From assembly GCF_009807095.1 (NCBI RefSeq), contig NZ_WUCC01000003.1, positions 186,001-250,000 on the forward strand: DNA of 64,000 nt. Direction: 5' to 3'. Of this stretch, positions 33,106-41,316 are shown in pieces. The stretch comes from Rathayibacter sp. VKM Ac-2754 (lineage in GTDB: Bacteria; Actinomycetota; Actinomycetes; Actinomycetales; Microbacteriaceae). Every line of letters begins with the position of its first letter. The first letter of the stretch is position 1. A model generated the notes under the pieces. That model was not told the origin of the DNA. It saw nothing but the letters and a program-made list of their open reading frames with translations, and ran no database searches. The position numbers were made by a program, and so were the translations under genes.

Positions 33106-33290
33106 GGTCTCGATACGCCGCCTGCGGCGGCTACTCGACCAGCGAGCTCGCCCCCTCCATGCTGATCGAGTAGCCCTCGAAGAGGGCGTATCGAGATCCG
33201 CGTCCGTCAGAAGACAAGGGCAGAAGCCCCCTCTGCTGACGCTCGTGGGTCTCGATACGCCCCTGCGGGGCTGCGAGCTCGACCAGCATG
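33106..33290. repeat. palindromic repeat cluster D (3 units)
   Basis: Fills most of the 291 bp between convergent lacZ and the Pro/Glu-repeat surface gene. Unit 1 33106-33143, stem GCCGCC-TGC-GGCGGC. Unit 2 33158-33211, stem GCCCTC-GAA-GAGGGC, opposite orientation. Unit 3 33235-33290, stem GCCCC-TGC-GGGGC with a variant GGGGCTGCGAGCTCGACC right arm. Stems differ but each stays paired. Confidence 0.78.
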
Positions 33291-33358
33291 CAGTGCCGCG
33301 GCCGTAGGCCTACGACTCACCGCTGCAGGCGTTTCACTCACCACTGAAGGTGACGCGC

Positions 33359-34888
33359 CTACTCCTCCGTGGGGTGCGGCAGCGGCCCGCCGATGAGGAG
33401 GTCGTCGTTCTCGCGGCGACGGCGGAGCACGACCGCGGTCACGAGTCCGGCGACGAGCGCAGCGACGAGGACGCCCGCGCCGATGGTGAGGCCGACGCCG
33501 GCCGACAGACCGCCGGTCCCCTCCGTGCTGGGCACGGAGGTCAGACCGGTCTTCGCCGCGGTGATCGCGATGCCGCAGACCTGCGACGCCTCGGGGACCT
33601 CGGCGGCCGAGGCGCCCTCGGGGTAGGCGACGGTCACGGCCGCCGTGCGTCCCGACACCGAGCCGACGGCGACGATGCAGTAGAGCTCTGCCGTCGGGTC
33701 CTTCACGACGGAGTCGCCGAGGGCGAGATCGGACCAGCCGAGCGCGTCGACGCGGACCGCCAGGTCGCCGGCGGCGAGGTCGGCGCGCTTGCCCGCCGTC
33801 GTGTACGCCGCGAGGGCGACGCTCTCGACAGGGCCGAAGCCCCAGACGGCGCCGCGCGGCGCCTCCGCCTGCTCGCCGCTCACCTGTCGGGGCTCGACCA
33901 GGACGCCGGGCCCGGAGGAGGACACGAGCGTGAACGTCGTCGTCGCGCTCGATCCACGGTCGCCCGTCATGGTGACCGAGTACGCGCCGATCGCGGCGAG
34001 CGCCGCCGCGGGCACGGCGGCCGAACCGGTGCTGAAGGCCGCTCCGTCCTCGCGGGTGACGGTCAGGGCCGTCTCGGTGCCGGCGGGCGCACGGAGCGAC
34101 GCGGTGGCGGTCTCCTCGCGCTGGAACCCGGCGTAGGCGACGCCGACGCCGTAGAAGCGGGCGAGGTCGACGGTGAGCGCTCCGGGATCGACCCCGGCAT
34201 CGCGCGTGAGGTAGACCGAGACGGCGGGGGTGCTCGCCTCAGTGGCGGGCTGGCCCTCGGCCGCTGGCGCGGGCGCCGCTGCCGGGTCCGCGGCGGACGT
34301 CGAGAGGAGGGTGCGGCCCGGAGCCGACGCGCGGGGCGGTGCGGAGCCCGCCTCGGTCGTCGCGGTACCGCCGGTGCTGCCTCCGTTGCCGCCCGTGGTG
34401 CCTCCGCCGGTGGTTCCGCCGCCCGTGGTGCCTCCGTTGCCGCCCGTGCCACTGGACGGCTGGGCGGGCTGATCGGGCTGATTGGGCTGTGCAGGCTGAT
34501 TGGGCTGGCTCGGCTGCTGCGGCTGAGTCGGCTGCGTGGGCGCGGTCGGCTCCTCCTCGATCGGAGGCACGACGACGGGCGGCTCCTCCACCGGAGGCTG
34601 GGCCGGCGGCTCCTCCTCGATCGGCGGCACGACGACGGGCGGCTCCTCCACCGGAGGCTGGGCCGGCGGCTCCTCCTCGATCGGCGGCACGACGACGGGC
34701 GGCTCCTCGACCGGAGGCTCCGTCGGCTGCTCCTCCTGGATCGGCCCCACGGGCTCGGTCAGGACCGACGACGCGGGGTCGGACGGCACGAGCTCGCCGG
34801 CCTGTGCTGCCGAGGGCAGCGCGAGGGTGGCGAGGAGCACCGCGAGGACGACCGAGGAGGCCGCTGTACGGCGACGCTGACGTGACAT
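33359..34888 (-). CDS. Pro/Glu-repeat, membrane-anchored surface protein
   Basis: 509 residues. Signal peptide (RRRTAASSVVLAVLLATLALPSAAQA), then three 20-residue repeats built on PPVEEPPVVVPPIEEE, a Pro/Gln and Gly/Thr linker (QPSQPNQPAQPN, GGTTGGGTTGG), a globular region from about 235, and a C-terminal helix (GLTIGAGVLVAALVAGLVTAVVL) followed by RRRRENDDLL. This is the plan of a wall-spanning stalk with a membrane anchor rather than a sortase (no LPXTG) substrate. The globular domain is not recognised. Target or ligand unknown. Confidence 0.7.
   Translation of the reverse strand: MSRQRRRTAASSVVLAVLLATLALPSAAQAGELVPSDPASSVLTEPVGPIQEEQPTEPPVEEPPVVVPPIEEEPPAQPPVEEPPVVVPPIEEEPPAQPPVEEPPVVVPPIEEEPTAPTQPTQPQQPSQPNQPAQPNQPDQPAQPSSGTGGNGGTTGGGTTGGGTTGGNGGSTGGTATTEAGSAPPRASAPGRTLLSTSAADPAAAPAPAAEGQPATEASTPAVSVYLTRDAGVDPGALTVDLARFYGVGVAYAGFQREETATASLRAPAGTETALTVTREDGAAFSTGSAAVPAAALAAIGAYSVTMTGDRGSSATTTFTLVSSSGPGVLVEPRQVSGEQAEAPRGAVWGFGPVESVALAAYTTAGKRADLAAGDLAVRVDALGWSDLALGDSVVKDPTAELYCIVAVGSVSGRTAAVTVAYPEGASAAEVPEASQVCGIAITAAKTGLTSVPSTEGTGGLSAGVGLTIGAGVLVAALVAGLVTAVVLRRRRENDDLLIGGPLPHPTEE
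34551..34730. repeat. 60-bp tandem repeat, 3 copies, inside the surface gene
   Basis: Near-identical 60-bp copies at 34551-34610, 34611-34670 and 34671-34730. In frame they give the 20-residue Pro/Glu unit. Copies 1 and 2 differ by a single base in the first line compared; the third diverges at its right end. Confidence 0.9.
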
Positions 34889-34930
34889 GGATGTTCCTCC
34901 CCCGGCCGAGGCGCGGCGTGCACCCCGGAG

Positions 34931-34950
34931 ACGGGGAGCTGTCTCCCCGT
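34931..34950. promoter_or_regulatory. hairpin in the upstream region of the surface gene
   Basis: ACGGGGAG-ctgt-CTCCCCGT, an 8-bp perfect stem 43 nt upstream of the surface-protein ATG. Could sit in the 5' leader or be an operator. The rest of 34889-35128 holds a 14-bp direct repeat (see findings) and no gene. Confidence 0.4.
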
Positions 34951-35128
34951 GAAGAGACTATGCGCGTTCGGGGGACAGCCGAAGGAAATCGGGTCCCCTG
35001 AGCGAGTGCCGTCTACAACATTCCGGTCACGGCTCAGGCCCCAACCGCTCGGGTCAGGCCGTCATCGACTCACGCGACGGCCGCACACCATCCGAGACCA
35101 CGCGACGGCCGCGGGCCGTGCCATGAGC

Positions 35129-35431
35129 TCAGACCTCGAAGTCGACGCAGGCGCGCTCGCGCACGAGCGGCCGGATGAAGCCGGCGACCCGTCGGTGGTC
35201 GGGGTGCTCGACGTAGGCGTTCAGCGCGTCGGCGTCGGCGTAGTCGGCGACCAGCACCATGTCGAAGTTGTCCTTGGGGAAGAGCGCGTTCTTGCCGATG
35301 GTCATCGACTCGATCTCGGGGATGATCGGCAGCAGGCTGCGCAGGGCGTCCGAGATCTGCTCGGTGTGCTCCGAGCGCTGGGCGGGGTCGACGGCGTTCA
35401 GCTTCCAGGCGACGACGTGGCGGATGGTCAT
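35129..35431 (-). CDS. Dabb-family (stress-responsive alpha/beta barrel) protein
   Basis: 100 residues from ATG 35431, which overlaps the glutaredoxin-like stop (ATGA). MTIRHVVAWKL at the N-terminus and a ferredoxin-like alpha/beta pattern ending YVEHPDHRRVAGFIRPLV match the Dabb family of small dimeric barrels. These are often stress-induced, and their activity is not generally known. Second gene of a two-gene operon. Confidence 0.85.
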   Translation of the reverse strand: MTIRHVVAWKLNAVDPAQRSEHTEQISDALRSLLPIIPEIESMTIGKNALFPKDNFDMVLVADYADADALNAYVEHPDHRRVAGFIRPLVRERACVDFEV

Positions 35432-35697
35432 GCGTGCTCCAGGAGGGCTCGGCGGAGACGGACAGGGTCGATGCGCCAGTAGGTGTGGACGCGCCCGTCG
35501 ATCAGGAGGACGGGGATCTCCTCGACGTACTGCTCGTGCAGCTCCGGATCGTCGAGGATCGACAGCTCGGACAGCGCGACCGCCGGGGCACCCGAGACGC
35601 TCCCCAGATCGGAGAGGACCCCCTGGATCACCGTGCGGGCGTCGTCGCAGAGATGGCAGCCCGGCTTCCCCACGAGGGTCAGCTGCACGTCGGTCAT
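35428..35697 (-). CDS. glutaredoxin-like (DUF836) protein
   Basis: 89 residues from ATG 35697. Thioredoxin fold with the redox pair in LVGKPGCHLCDDAR (CxxC at about residues 13-16) and a cis-Pro EEIPVLLIDG loop. It is shorter than classical glutaredoxin and typical of the actinobacterial gene found near bS22. TACACT 6 nt upstream of the ATG supports a leaderless start. Confidence 0.88.
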   Translation of the reverse strand: MTDVQLTLVGKPGCHLCDDARTVIQGVLSDLGSVSGAPAVALSELSILDDPELHEQYVEEIPVLLIDGRVHTYWRIDPVRLRRALLEHA

Positions 35698-35703
35698 CGG
35701 GCC

Positions 35704-35709
35704 AGTGTA
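35704..35709 (-). promoter_or_regulatory. -10 box of the glutaredoxin-Dabb operon
   Basis: TACACT on the reverse strand, 6 nt (ggcccg) before ATG 35697. Confidence 0.6.
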
Positions 35710-35782
35710 GAGGGAGCCTCGGGTACGCCGGGCCGGGGCGCGCACCGTGCCGTTTCGTCCGAATCGGACCCGTAACGCAGAC

Positions 35783-35814
35783 GAGCGCCCTACCCCGGTG
35801 TGGGGCGGACGCTC
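35783..35814 (-). terminator. hairpin downstream of bS22
   Basis: GAGCG ... CGCTC arms with an inner CCCC-ggtgt-GGGG stem, about 20 nt after the bS22 stop. It separates bS22 from the glutaredoxin promoter. Confidence 0.5.
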
Positions 35815-35834
35815 GAGTGGGAAGTGGCGCGAGC

Positions 35835-35933
35835 CTACTTCTTGTTGCGACGCTGGTGACGAGTCTTGCGAAGCAGCTTGCGGTGCTTCTTCTTCGCCAT
35901 ACGCTTGCGACGCTTCTTGATGACAGAACCCAC
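35835..35933 (-). CDS. small ribosomal protein bS22 (AURKAIP1/COX24 domain)
   Basis: Only 32 residues, GTG 35933 to TAG, preceded by GTGAGG at a normal distance. Almost every residue is Lys, Arg or His: it starts GSVIKKRRKRMAKKKHRK and continues LLRKTRHQRRNKK. This is the actinobacterial small-subunit protein first noticed in mycobacterial ribosome structures, close to the AURKAIP1/COX24 signature. In mycobacteria the gene sits near proC; here proC is about 2.8 kb away. Confidence 0.88.
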   Translation of the reverse strand: MGSVIKKRRKRMAKKKHRKLLRKTRHQRRNKK

Positions 35934-36037
35934 GAAGACCTCACAACGTTCAGGGGGCCGACCGCCCGACGGACGGCCGCTTACGAAAAACTGGCTCCCG
36001 CGAGCTTACACGACGCCGGGTGCCGCCGTGTCCGGCG

Positions 36038-36496
36038 TCACTTGCGGATGCGCAGGGCCTCCGCCACCTTCGTCGCGCCCTCGCTCACGCCGCGCTGGAT
36101 GTCCTGCACGACGGTGCTGACCTGATGGGTCCGGTCGGCCAGCGCGCGGCCGAGCGACTCGGCCCGCGCCGCGGTCGGAGCGTCGAGCAGCACGGGTCCG
36201 GCGTCGACCTCCTCGGTGGAGAGGAACGGGAGGAGCCAGTCCTCCACCTCCTCGAGCGGCGAGTACTGCAGCGCGTAGTAGCGGTGCTGCCCGCTCTCGC
36301 GGACGGTGACGAGCCCCGCCTCGCGCAGGACCTTGAGGTGCTTCGACACCGTCGGCTGACTGAGCTCGAGCCGCGCGACGATCCGCGAGACGCTGATGCC
36401 TCCGACGCCCACATCGCCCGCCTCCCGCTGCTCCAGCAGGATCGAGAGGATGTCGCGACGCGTGCCGTCCGCGATCACCGCGAAGATGTCAGCCAT
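36038..36496 (-). CDS. ArsR-family winged-helix regulator
   Basis: 152 residues. The winged HTH occupies about 8-85: GTRRDILSILLEQREAGDVG, LELSQPTVSKHLKVLREAGLV (recognition helix), then the wing RESGQHRYYALQ. No metal-binding CxC is seen in the recognition helix, so it is probably not a metal sensor. The C-terminal half (LSTEEVDAGPVLLDAPTAARAESLG) is a helical extension that I cannot name. It is divergent from trkH. Confidence 0.85.
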   Translation of the reverse strand: MADIFAVIADGTRRDILSILLEQREAGDVGVGGISVSRIVARLELSQPTVSKHLKVLREAGLVTVRESGQHRYYALQYSPLEEVEDWLLPFLSTEEVDAGPVLLDAPTAARAESLGRALADRTHQVSTVVQDIQRGVSEGATKVAEALRIRK

Positions 36497-36581
36497 ACCG
36501 CCCAGGCTAGTCAGCGCGGCTCCACGCCGACCAGGCGAGTCGCCCGCACTCCCTGTGCCCGGGAGGGCGGTGCGGGCCGGG

Positions 36582-36587
36582 TAGCAT
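36582..36587 (+). promoter_or_regulatory. -10 box of trkH
   Basis: TAGCAT; transcription would start near 36594 and leave a leader of about 19 nt carrying GGAGG. It overlaps the upstream in-frame ATG 36586, which therefore cannot be the start if the box is used. Confidence 0.5.
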
Positions 36588-36612
36588 GGCCGCGATCGAG
36601 TGGAGGATCGCC

Positions 36613-38067
36613 GTGGTGGTTCGACAGCAGTTCCGGAGCCCCGTGGGCGTCTCCCCGATCTCGCCGTGGTCGGGCTTCGAGCGGGCCCGCGATCTCATCG
36701 ACGACTTCGCCGGCCGGTCGCCGTCGCGCTTCGCGATCCTGATCTTCTCGGCGCTCATCCTCGTCTTCACGCTGCTGTTCTCCCTGCCGATCTCGAGCAC
36801 GACCGGCACCGTCACTCCGCTGCACGACGCCTTCTTCACCGCGATGTCGGTGATCTGCGTCACCGGCCTCGCGACGGTCGACATGGCCACCTACTGGTCG
36901 GCGTTCGGCCACTCGATCATCTTCATCGGCGTCAACATCGGCGCCCTCGGCGTGCTCACCCTGGCGTCGATCATGGGCATGGCCGTGTCACGGCGGCTGG
37001 GGCTGCGCGCGAAGCTCATGGTCGCGAGCGACTCGAACCCGCTCCGGATCCACTCGGGCCCCGTCGCCGAGGGCCAGGCGGTCCGGCTCGGCGAGATCGG
37101 CGGGCTGCTCACGACGGTCGCCGTCAGCGCCGCCGCGATCGAGATCATCGTCGCTCTCCTGCTGTTCCCGCGGATGCTGATCGACGGGATCCCGATCGGC
37201 GAGGCCGTGTGGCACTCCTTCTACTACTCGGCCATGGCGTTCACGAACACCGGGTTCGCGCCGAACGCCGCAGGGCTCACCCCGTTCGAGGACGACTACT
37301 GGTTCCTCGGCATCCTGATGATCGGCGTGTTCCTCGGCTCGATCGGCTTCCCCGTGATCTACGCCCTCTCGCGGGGCTGGCGCCGTCCGAGCAAGTGGTC
37401 GGTGCACGTCAAGCTGACGCTGCTCACCTCCGTGATCCTGCTGGTCGCCGGGGCGGCGCTGTACATCGTGCTCGAGTTCGACAATCCGAAGACCTTCGGG
37501 ACGCTCGATGCGGGCGACACCGTGTTCCAGTCCTTCTTCCTGTCGACGATGACCCGCTCCGGCGGCTTCTCGACGATCACGATCCCCGATCTCAACGGCT
37601 CGAGTCTGCTCGTCACCGACATGCTGATGTTCATCGGCGGAGGCTCGGCCTCGACCGCGGGCGGCATCAAGGTCACGACGCTGGCGATCCTGTTCCTCGC
37701 CGCGTTCGCCGAGGCGCGCGGCGTGAACGACATGGAGGCGTTCGGCCGCCGCATCCCGAACGACGTGCTGCGGCTGGGCGTCTCGGTCGTGCTGTGGGGG
37801 GCGACCACCGTGGCCGTCTCGTCGGTGATCATCCTGCACATCACGAAGGCCTCCCTCGACTACGTGCTGTTCGACGTGATCTCGGCGTTCGCGACGTCGG
37901 GGCTGTCGACGGGGCTCACCGCCGAGCTGCCGCCGTCCGGCGTCTACGTGCTCGCGCTGACCATGTTCATGGGGCGCGTTGGTACCGTGACACTCGCCGC
38001 CGCGCTCGCCGCCAGCCAGCGCAGGCAGCTGTTCAGACGACCCGAAGAGAGGCCCATCGTTGGTTGA
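36613..38067 (+). CDS. trkH: Trk/Ktr potassium uptake channel subunit
   Basis: 484 residues from GTG 36613, chosen because GGAGG lies 6 nt before it and the -10 box lies at 36582-36587. Membrane K+ channel of the TrkH/KtrB superfamily: four repeated selectivity-filter loops are visible as FTAMSVICVTGLATV, YYSAMAFTNTGFAPNA, TMTRSGGFSTITIPDLN and FATSGLSTGLTAELPPS, each with a glycine in the pore position. It is followed by trkA, whose product gates it. Confidence 0.93.
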   Translation: MVVRQQFRSPVGVSPISPWSGFERARDLIDDFAGRSPSRFAILIFSALILVFTLLFSLPISSTTGTVTPLHDAFFTAMSVICVTGLATVDMATYWSAFGHSIIFIGVNIGALGVLTLASIMGMAVSRRLGLRAKLMVASDSNPLRIHSGPVAEGQAVRLGEIGGLLTTVAVSAAAIEIIVALLLFPRMLIDGIPIGEAVWHSFYYSAMAFTNTGFAPNAAGLTPFEDDYWFLGILMIGVFLGSIGFPVIYALSRGWRRPSKWSVHVKLTLLTSVILLVAGAALYIVLEFDNPKTFGTLDAGDTVFQSFFLSTMTRSGGFSTITIPDLNGSSLLVTDMLMFIGGGSASTAGGIKVTTLAILFLAAFAEARGVNDMEAFGRRIPNDVLRLGVSVVLWGATTVAVSSVIILHITKASLDYVLFDVISAFATSGLSTGLTAELPPSGVYVLALTMFMGRVGTVTLAAALAASQRRQLFRRPEERPIVG

Positions 38068-38731
38068 CCGCATCAGGTACGACGCCCCGGTGCTGGTGAT
38101 CGGCCTGGGGCGCTTCGGCGCCGCCACCGCCGGCCAGCTCGATCGACTCGACCGCGAGGTGCTCGCCGTCGACGCCGACGCCGGCCTCGTGCAGAAGTGG
38201 TCGGAGCGGGTCACCCACGCCGTCCAGGCCGACGCGCGCTCGCTCGACGCCCTCGCGCAGATCGGCGCGCAGGACTTCCAGGTCGCCGTCGTCGCCGTCG
38301 GCTCCTCGATCGAGGCGTCGGTGCTGATCACCGCGAACCTCGTCGACCTCAAGATCCCGCAGATCTGGGCCAAGGCGATCTCGCGCTCGCACGGCAAGAT
38401 CCTCGAGCGGATCGGCGCCAACCACGTCATCTACCCCGAGGCCGAGGCCGGCGAGCGCGTCGCGCACCTCGTCTCGGGCCGCATGCTCGACTTCATCGAG
38501 TTCGACGACGACTTCGTGCTGGCCAAGATGTACCCGCCCAAGCCGATCCGGGGCCTCACCCTCACCGAGTCGGGGGTGCGCCGCAAGCACCGGGTGACGG
38601 TCGTCGGAGTGAAGAGCCCCGGCAAGCCGTTCACCTACGCCACCGAGCAGACCGTGGTCTCGAACCACGACCTGATCGTGGTCAGCGGCACCCCCAGCGA
38701 CATCGAGCGCTTCGCGGCCCTCGGCTCCTGA
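38060..38731 (+). CDS. trkA: TrkA/KtrA-type RCK regulatory subunit
   Basis: 223 residues. Starts at TTG 38060, overlapping the trkH stop by 8 nt. The Rossmann nucleotide site is VLVIGLGRFGAATAGQLDRL, with the acidic end AVDADAGLVQ; the C-terminal RCK_C lobe follows FDDDFVLAKMYPP. It binds NAD(H) or ATP and gates TrkH. The TTG start and overlap suggest strict coupling. Confidence 0.92.
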   Translation: MVDRIRYDAPVLVIGLGRFGAATAGQLDRLDREVLAVDADAGLVQKWSERVTHAVQADARSLDALAQIGAQDFQVAVVAVGSSIEASVLITANLVDLKIPQIWAKAISRSHGKILERIGANHVIYPEAEAGERVAHLVSGRMLDFIEFDDDFVLAKMYPPKPIRGLTLTESGVRRKHRVTVVGVKSPGKPFTYATEQTVVSNHDLIVVSGTPSDIERFAALGS

Positions 38732-38740
38732 GGCGGGGCG

Positions 38741-39586
38741 TCAGGAGGCGGCGAGCTCGCGGGCGCGGGCCAGGGCCGCGTCGGTCGCGCGGGTGAAGAG
38801 CGCGGCGAGGTCCGCCTCCTGCAGCACGGCGACGGCGCGCTCCGTGGTGCCGTTCGGGCTGGTGACCCGGCGGCGCAGCTCGGCCGGGTCCTCGCCGGAG
38901 TCGACGAGCAGCTCGGCCGCACCGAGGAAGGTGCCGTTGACCATGGTCGCGGCCTGCTCGGGAGTGAAGCCCTTGGCGATCGCGGCGGCCGTGAGCTGCT
39001 CGATCAGGAGGAAGACGTAGGCCGGGCCCGAGCCCGAGATCGTGGAGAGCGCGTCGAGCTGCGACTCCGGCACCTCGACCACCTCGCCGACCGTCTCGAA
39101 CAGCCGGCGCACCAGGGCGAGATCATCGGCGCTCGAGCGCGTGCCCGCGCTCAGCCCCGTGACGGCGCGGCCGACGACGGCCGGGGTGTTGGGCATCGAG
39201 CGCAGCACGGCGACCGTCGGGGGCAGGTGCCGCTCGAACGTCTCGACCGTGACTCCGGCGGCCACGCTCACCACGACCGTGCCCGGAGCGAGCGCCTCGG
39301 CGATCTCGTCGAGCAGCGCCGTCACCATGTGCGGCTTGACGGCCACGAGCACGACGGAGGCGCCCTCGACCGCGCGGCGGTTCGCCTCCGGATCATCGCC
39401 GGTCGCGAGCGCGGTCACGACGGGGTGGTCGTCCCACACCGCGGCCTTGGCCGAGTCGCGGTTGGTGACCCGGACTCCGCCCTCGACCCGCACCCCCGGC
39501 GCGAGGAGCCCCGAGAGGATCGCGCCGCCCATCGAGCCGAGGCCCAGGACGGCGATGGACGGGAGCTGCACGGGAGCGTCGGTCAC
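38741..39586 (-). CDS. proC: pyrroline-5-carboxylate reductase
   Basis: Last step of proline synthesis. 281 residues from GTG 39586. Rossmann motif IAVLGLGSMGGAILSGLL, VLVAVKPHMV, LRSMPNTPAVVGRAVTGL and SGSGPAYVFLLIEQLT are the P5CR signatures. A GTG at 39592 is also in frame, but TAGGAT ends 6 nt before 39586, the spacing seen at the other leaderless starts here. Confidence 0.93.
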   Translation of the reverse strand: MTDAPVQLPSIAVLGLGSMGGAILSGLLAPGVRVEGGVRVTNRDSAKAAVWDDHPVVTALATGDDPEANRRAVEGASVVLVAVKPHMVTALLDEIAEALAPGTVVVSVAAGVTVETFERHLPPTVAVLRSMPNTPAVVGRAVTGLSAGTRSSADDLALVRRLFETVGEVVEVPESQLDALSTISGSGPAYVFLLIEQLTAAAIAKGFTPEQAATMVNGTFLGAAELLVDSGEDPAELRRRVTSPNGTTERAVAVLQEADLAALFTRATDAALARARELAAS

Positions 39587-39592
39587 CCGCAC

Positions 39593-39598
39593 ATCCTA
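39593..39598 (-). promoter_or_regulatory. -10 box of proC
   Basis: TAGGAT on the reverse strand, 6 nt before GTG 39586; covers the region just upstream of the alternative GTG 39592. Confidence 0.55.
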
Positions 39599-39641
39599 CG
39601 AAGCGCAGGCGAGCGGGTCCGCCGCGCCGCCCCGGACTCCC

Positions 39642-39647
39642 TAGGAT
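39642..39647 (+). promoter_or_regulatory. -10 box of the CDF gene
   Basis: TAGGAT; start of transcription near 39654, leaving a leader with AGGAG at 39681-39685 for the GTG at 39691. Confidence 0.5.
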
Positions 39648-39690
39648 GGCCCGACCGCCCCACCCGCATTCGGATCCTCGAGGAGACCAC

Positions 39691-40623
39691 GTGAGCGCAT
39701 CCGGAGGAAGCAGGGCCATCATCGCGGCGCTGTCCGCGAATCTCGGCATCGCACTGACCAAGTTCGTCGCCTGGTTCTTCTCGGGTTCGGCCTCGATGCT
39801 GGCCGAGGGCGTGCACTCCCTCGCCGACTCCGGCAACCAGCTGCTCCTGTTGCTCGGCGGCCGCAAGTCCCGCCGGGCGGCCGACGACGAGCACCCCTTC
39901 GGCTACGGCCGCGAGCGCTACGTCTACGCCTTCGTCGTCGCGATCATCCTGTTCTCGGTCGGCGGCGTCTTCTCGCTCTACGAGGGCATCGACAAGATCA
40001 CCCACCCGCACGAGCTCGAGAACGTCTGGCTCCCGATCCTCGTCCTGCTCGTGTCGATCGGCCTCGAGAGCTACTCGCTGCGCACCGCGGTGAAGGAGTC
40101 GAACCCCGCCCGGGGCGCGCAGTCGTGGCCGCAGTTCATCCGCCGCGCGAAGGCTCCGGAGCTGCCGGTCGTGCTGCTCGAGGACGTCGCCGCCCTGACC
40201 GGTCTGACCTTCGCGCTCCTCGGAGTCGTCCTCTCGGTGATCACCGGCAACTCGGTGTTCGACGCGATCGGCACGATCATGATCGGCACCCTGCTGATCG
40301 TCGTCGCGATCGTCCTCGGCGTCGAGACGAAGAGCCTCCTGGTCGGCGAGGGTGCGACGCCGGTCGACACCTCGGCGATCCGCTCCGCGATCGAGGCCGG
40401 CGACGACGTCGAGCGCATCATCCACATGAGGACCCTCTACCTCGGGCCCGACGAGATCCTCGTCGCCGCGAAGCTCGCCTTCCCGGCCGCCGAGACCGTC
40501 GCGCAGCTCGCCGCGGGCATCGACGCGACCGAGCAGCGGATCCGCGACGCCGTGCCGGCCGCCCGCGTCATCTACCTCGAACCGGACGTCGACCGCGCGG
40601 CGAGCACCGGGAGCGCCGGCTGA
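39691..40623 (+). CDS. cation diffusion facilitator transporter
   Basis: 310 residues from GTG 39691, placed by AGGAG 5 nt upstream. CDF fold: helix 2 with ASMLAEGVHSLADSGNQ (metal site HxxxD), helix 5 with LEDVAALTGL, and DDEHPFGYGRERYVYAF. These exporters move Zn, Mn, Fe or Co out against a proton gradient; the metal is not predictable here. Its TGA overlaps the ATG of the amidotransferase gene. Confidence 0.92.
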   Translation: MSASGGSRAIIAALSANLGIALTKFVAWFFSGSASMLAEGVHSLADSGNQLLLLLGGRKSRRAADDEHPFGYGRERYVYAFVVAIILFSVGGVFSLYEGIDKITHPHELENVWLPILVLLVSIGLESYSLRTAVKESNPARGAQSWPQFIRRAKAPELPVVLLEDVAALTGLTFALLGVVLSVITGNSVFDAIGTIMIGTLLIVVAIVLGVETKSLLVGEGATPVDTSAIRSAIEAGDDVERIIHMRTLYLGPDEILVAAKLAFPAAETVAQLAAGIDATEQRIRDAVPAARVIYLEPDVDRAASTGSAG

Positions 40624-41309
40624 TGCGGCGCGCACTCGCGATCGTCAACGAGCGGGGCGCCGGACTCGGCGTCCTCGACCCGATCCTCCGCGCGCAGGGC
40701 TTCGAGGTCGAGGCGGTCGCCGGCACCGACCTCGGCTCGGTCGACATCGTCGAGCCCGACCTGGTCGTCACCCTCGGATCGAGCGCCGGCGTCTACGAGA
40801 CCGTCCACCACCCCTTCATCACCCCCGAGATCGCGCTGCTGCAGGACCGCCTGCACCACCGCAGGCCCACCCTCGGCATCTGCTTCGGGGCGCAGCTCCT
40901 CGCCGCCGCGCTCGGTGAGCGCGTCTACGCGGGCCCGACCCGCGAGGTCGGCTTCCGCACGATCGAGCCGACGGAGGCCGGGCTGCGGTCGCCGCTGCGG
41001 CACTTCGCCGGCGTGCCCGTGATGCAGTGGCACGGCGACACCTTCGACCTCCCGACGGGCGCGACCCTGCTGGCCACCTCCGACGCGTATCCGGTCGAGG
41101 CGTTCGGCATCGGCGACTGGCTCCTCGGCGTGCAGTTCCACCCCGAGCTCACGGGCGCCATGGCCGGGCGCTGGCTGGAGGGCGACGCCGAGTACGCCGC
41201 CGAGGCCGGCTACCGGGCCGACGCGCTCGAGGACGACGTGCACGCCGGACGCTTCGCCCGGATGCGCGAGGCGACCGAGCTCGCGCTGGCGGACTGGCTC
41301 GGGGCCTGA
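40623..41309 (+). CDS. class I glutamine amidotransferase-type protein
   Basis: 228 residues, ATG 40623 overlapping the CDF stop. Triad residues Cys87 (GICFGAQLLAA), His173 and Glu175 (QFHPEL) are intact, as in GuaA-type amidotransferase domains, but no synthetase partner domain is attached. The acceptor is unknown. Coupling to the CDF exporter is tight but mechanistically unexplained. Confidence 0.88.
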   Translation: MRRALAIVNERGAGLGVLDPILRAQGFEVEAVAGTDLGSVDIVEPDLVVTLGSSAGVYETVHHPFITPEIALLQDRLHHRRPTLGICFGAQLLAAALGERVYAGPTREVGFRTIEPTEAGLRSPLRHFAGVPVMQWHGDTFDLPTGATLLATSDAYPVEAFGIGDWLLGVQFHPELTGAMAGRWLEGDAEYAAEAGYRADALEDDVHAGRFARMREATELALADWLGA

Positions 41310-41316
41310 CCTCCGC

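Noticed and set aside
33106-33290. CRISPR-like array
   Set aside because: Units alternate in orientation, spacers are not of uniform length, and there are no cas genes; the units are palindromic REP-like elements.
33350-34885. Forward-strand frame opposite the Pro/Glu surface protein
   Set aside because: The reverse frame has a signal peptide, repeats and a membrane anchor; the forward frame is Arg/Gly-rich with none of these.
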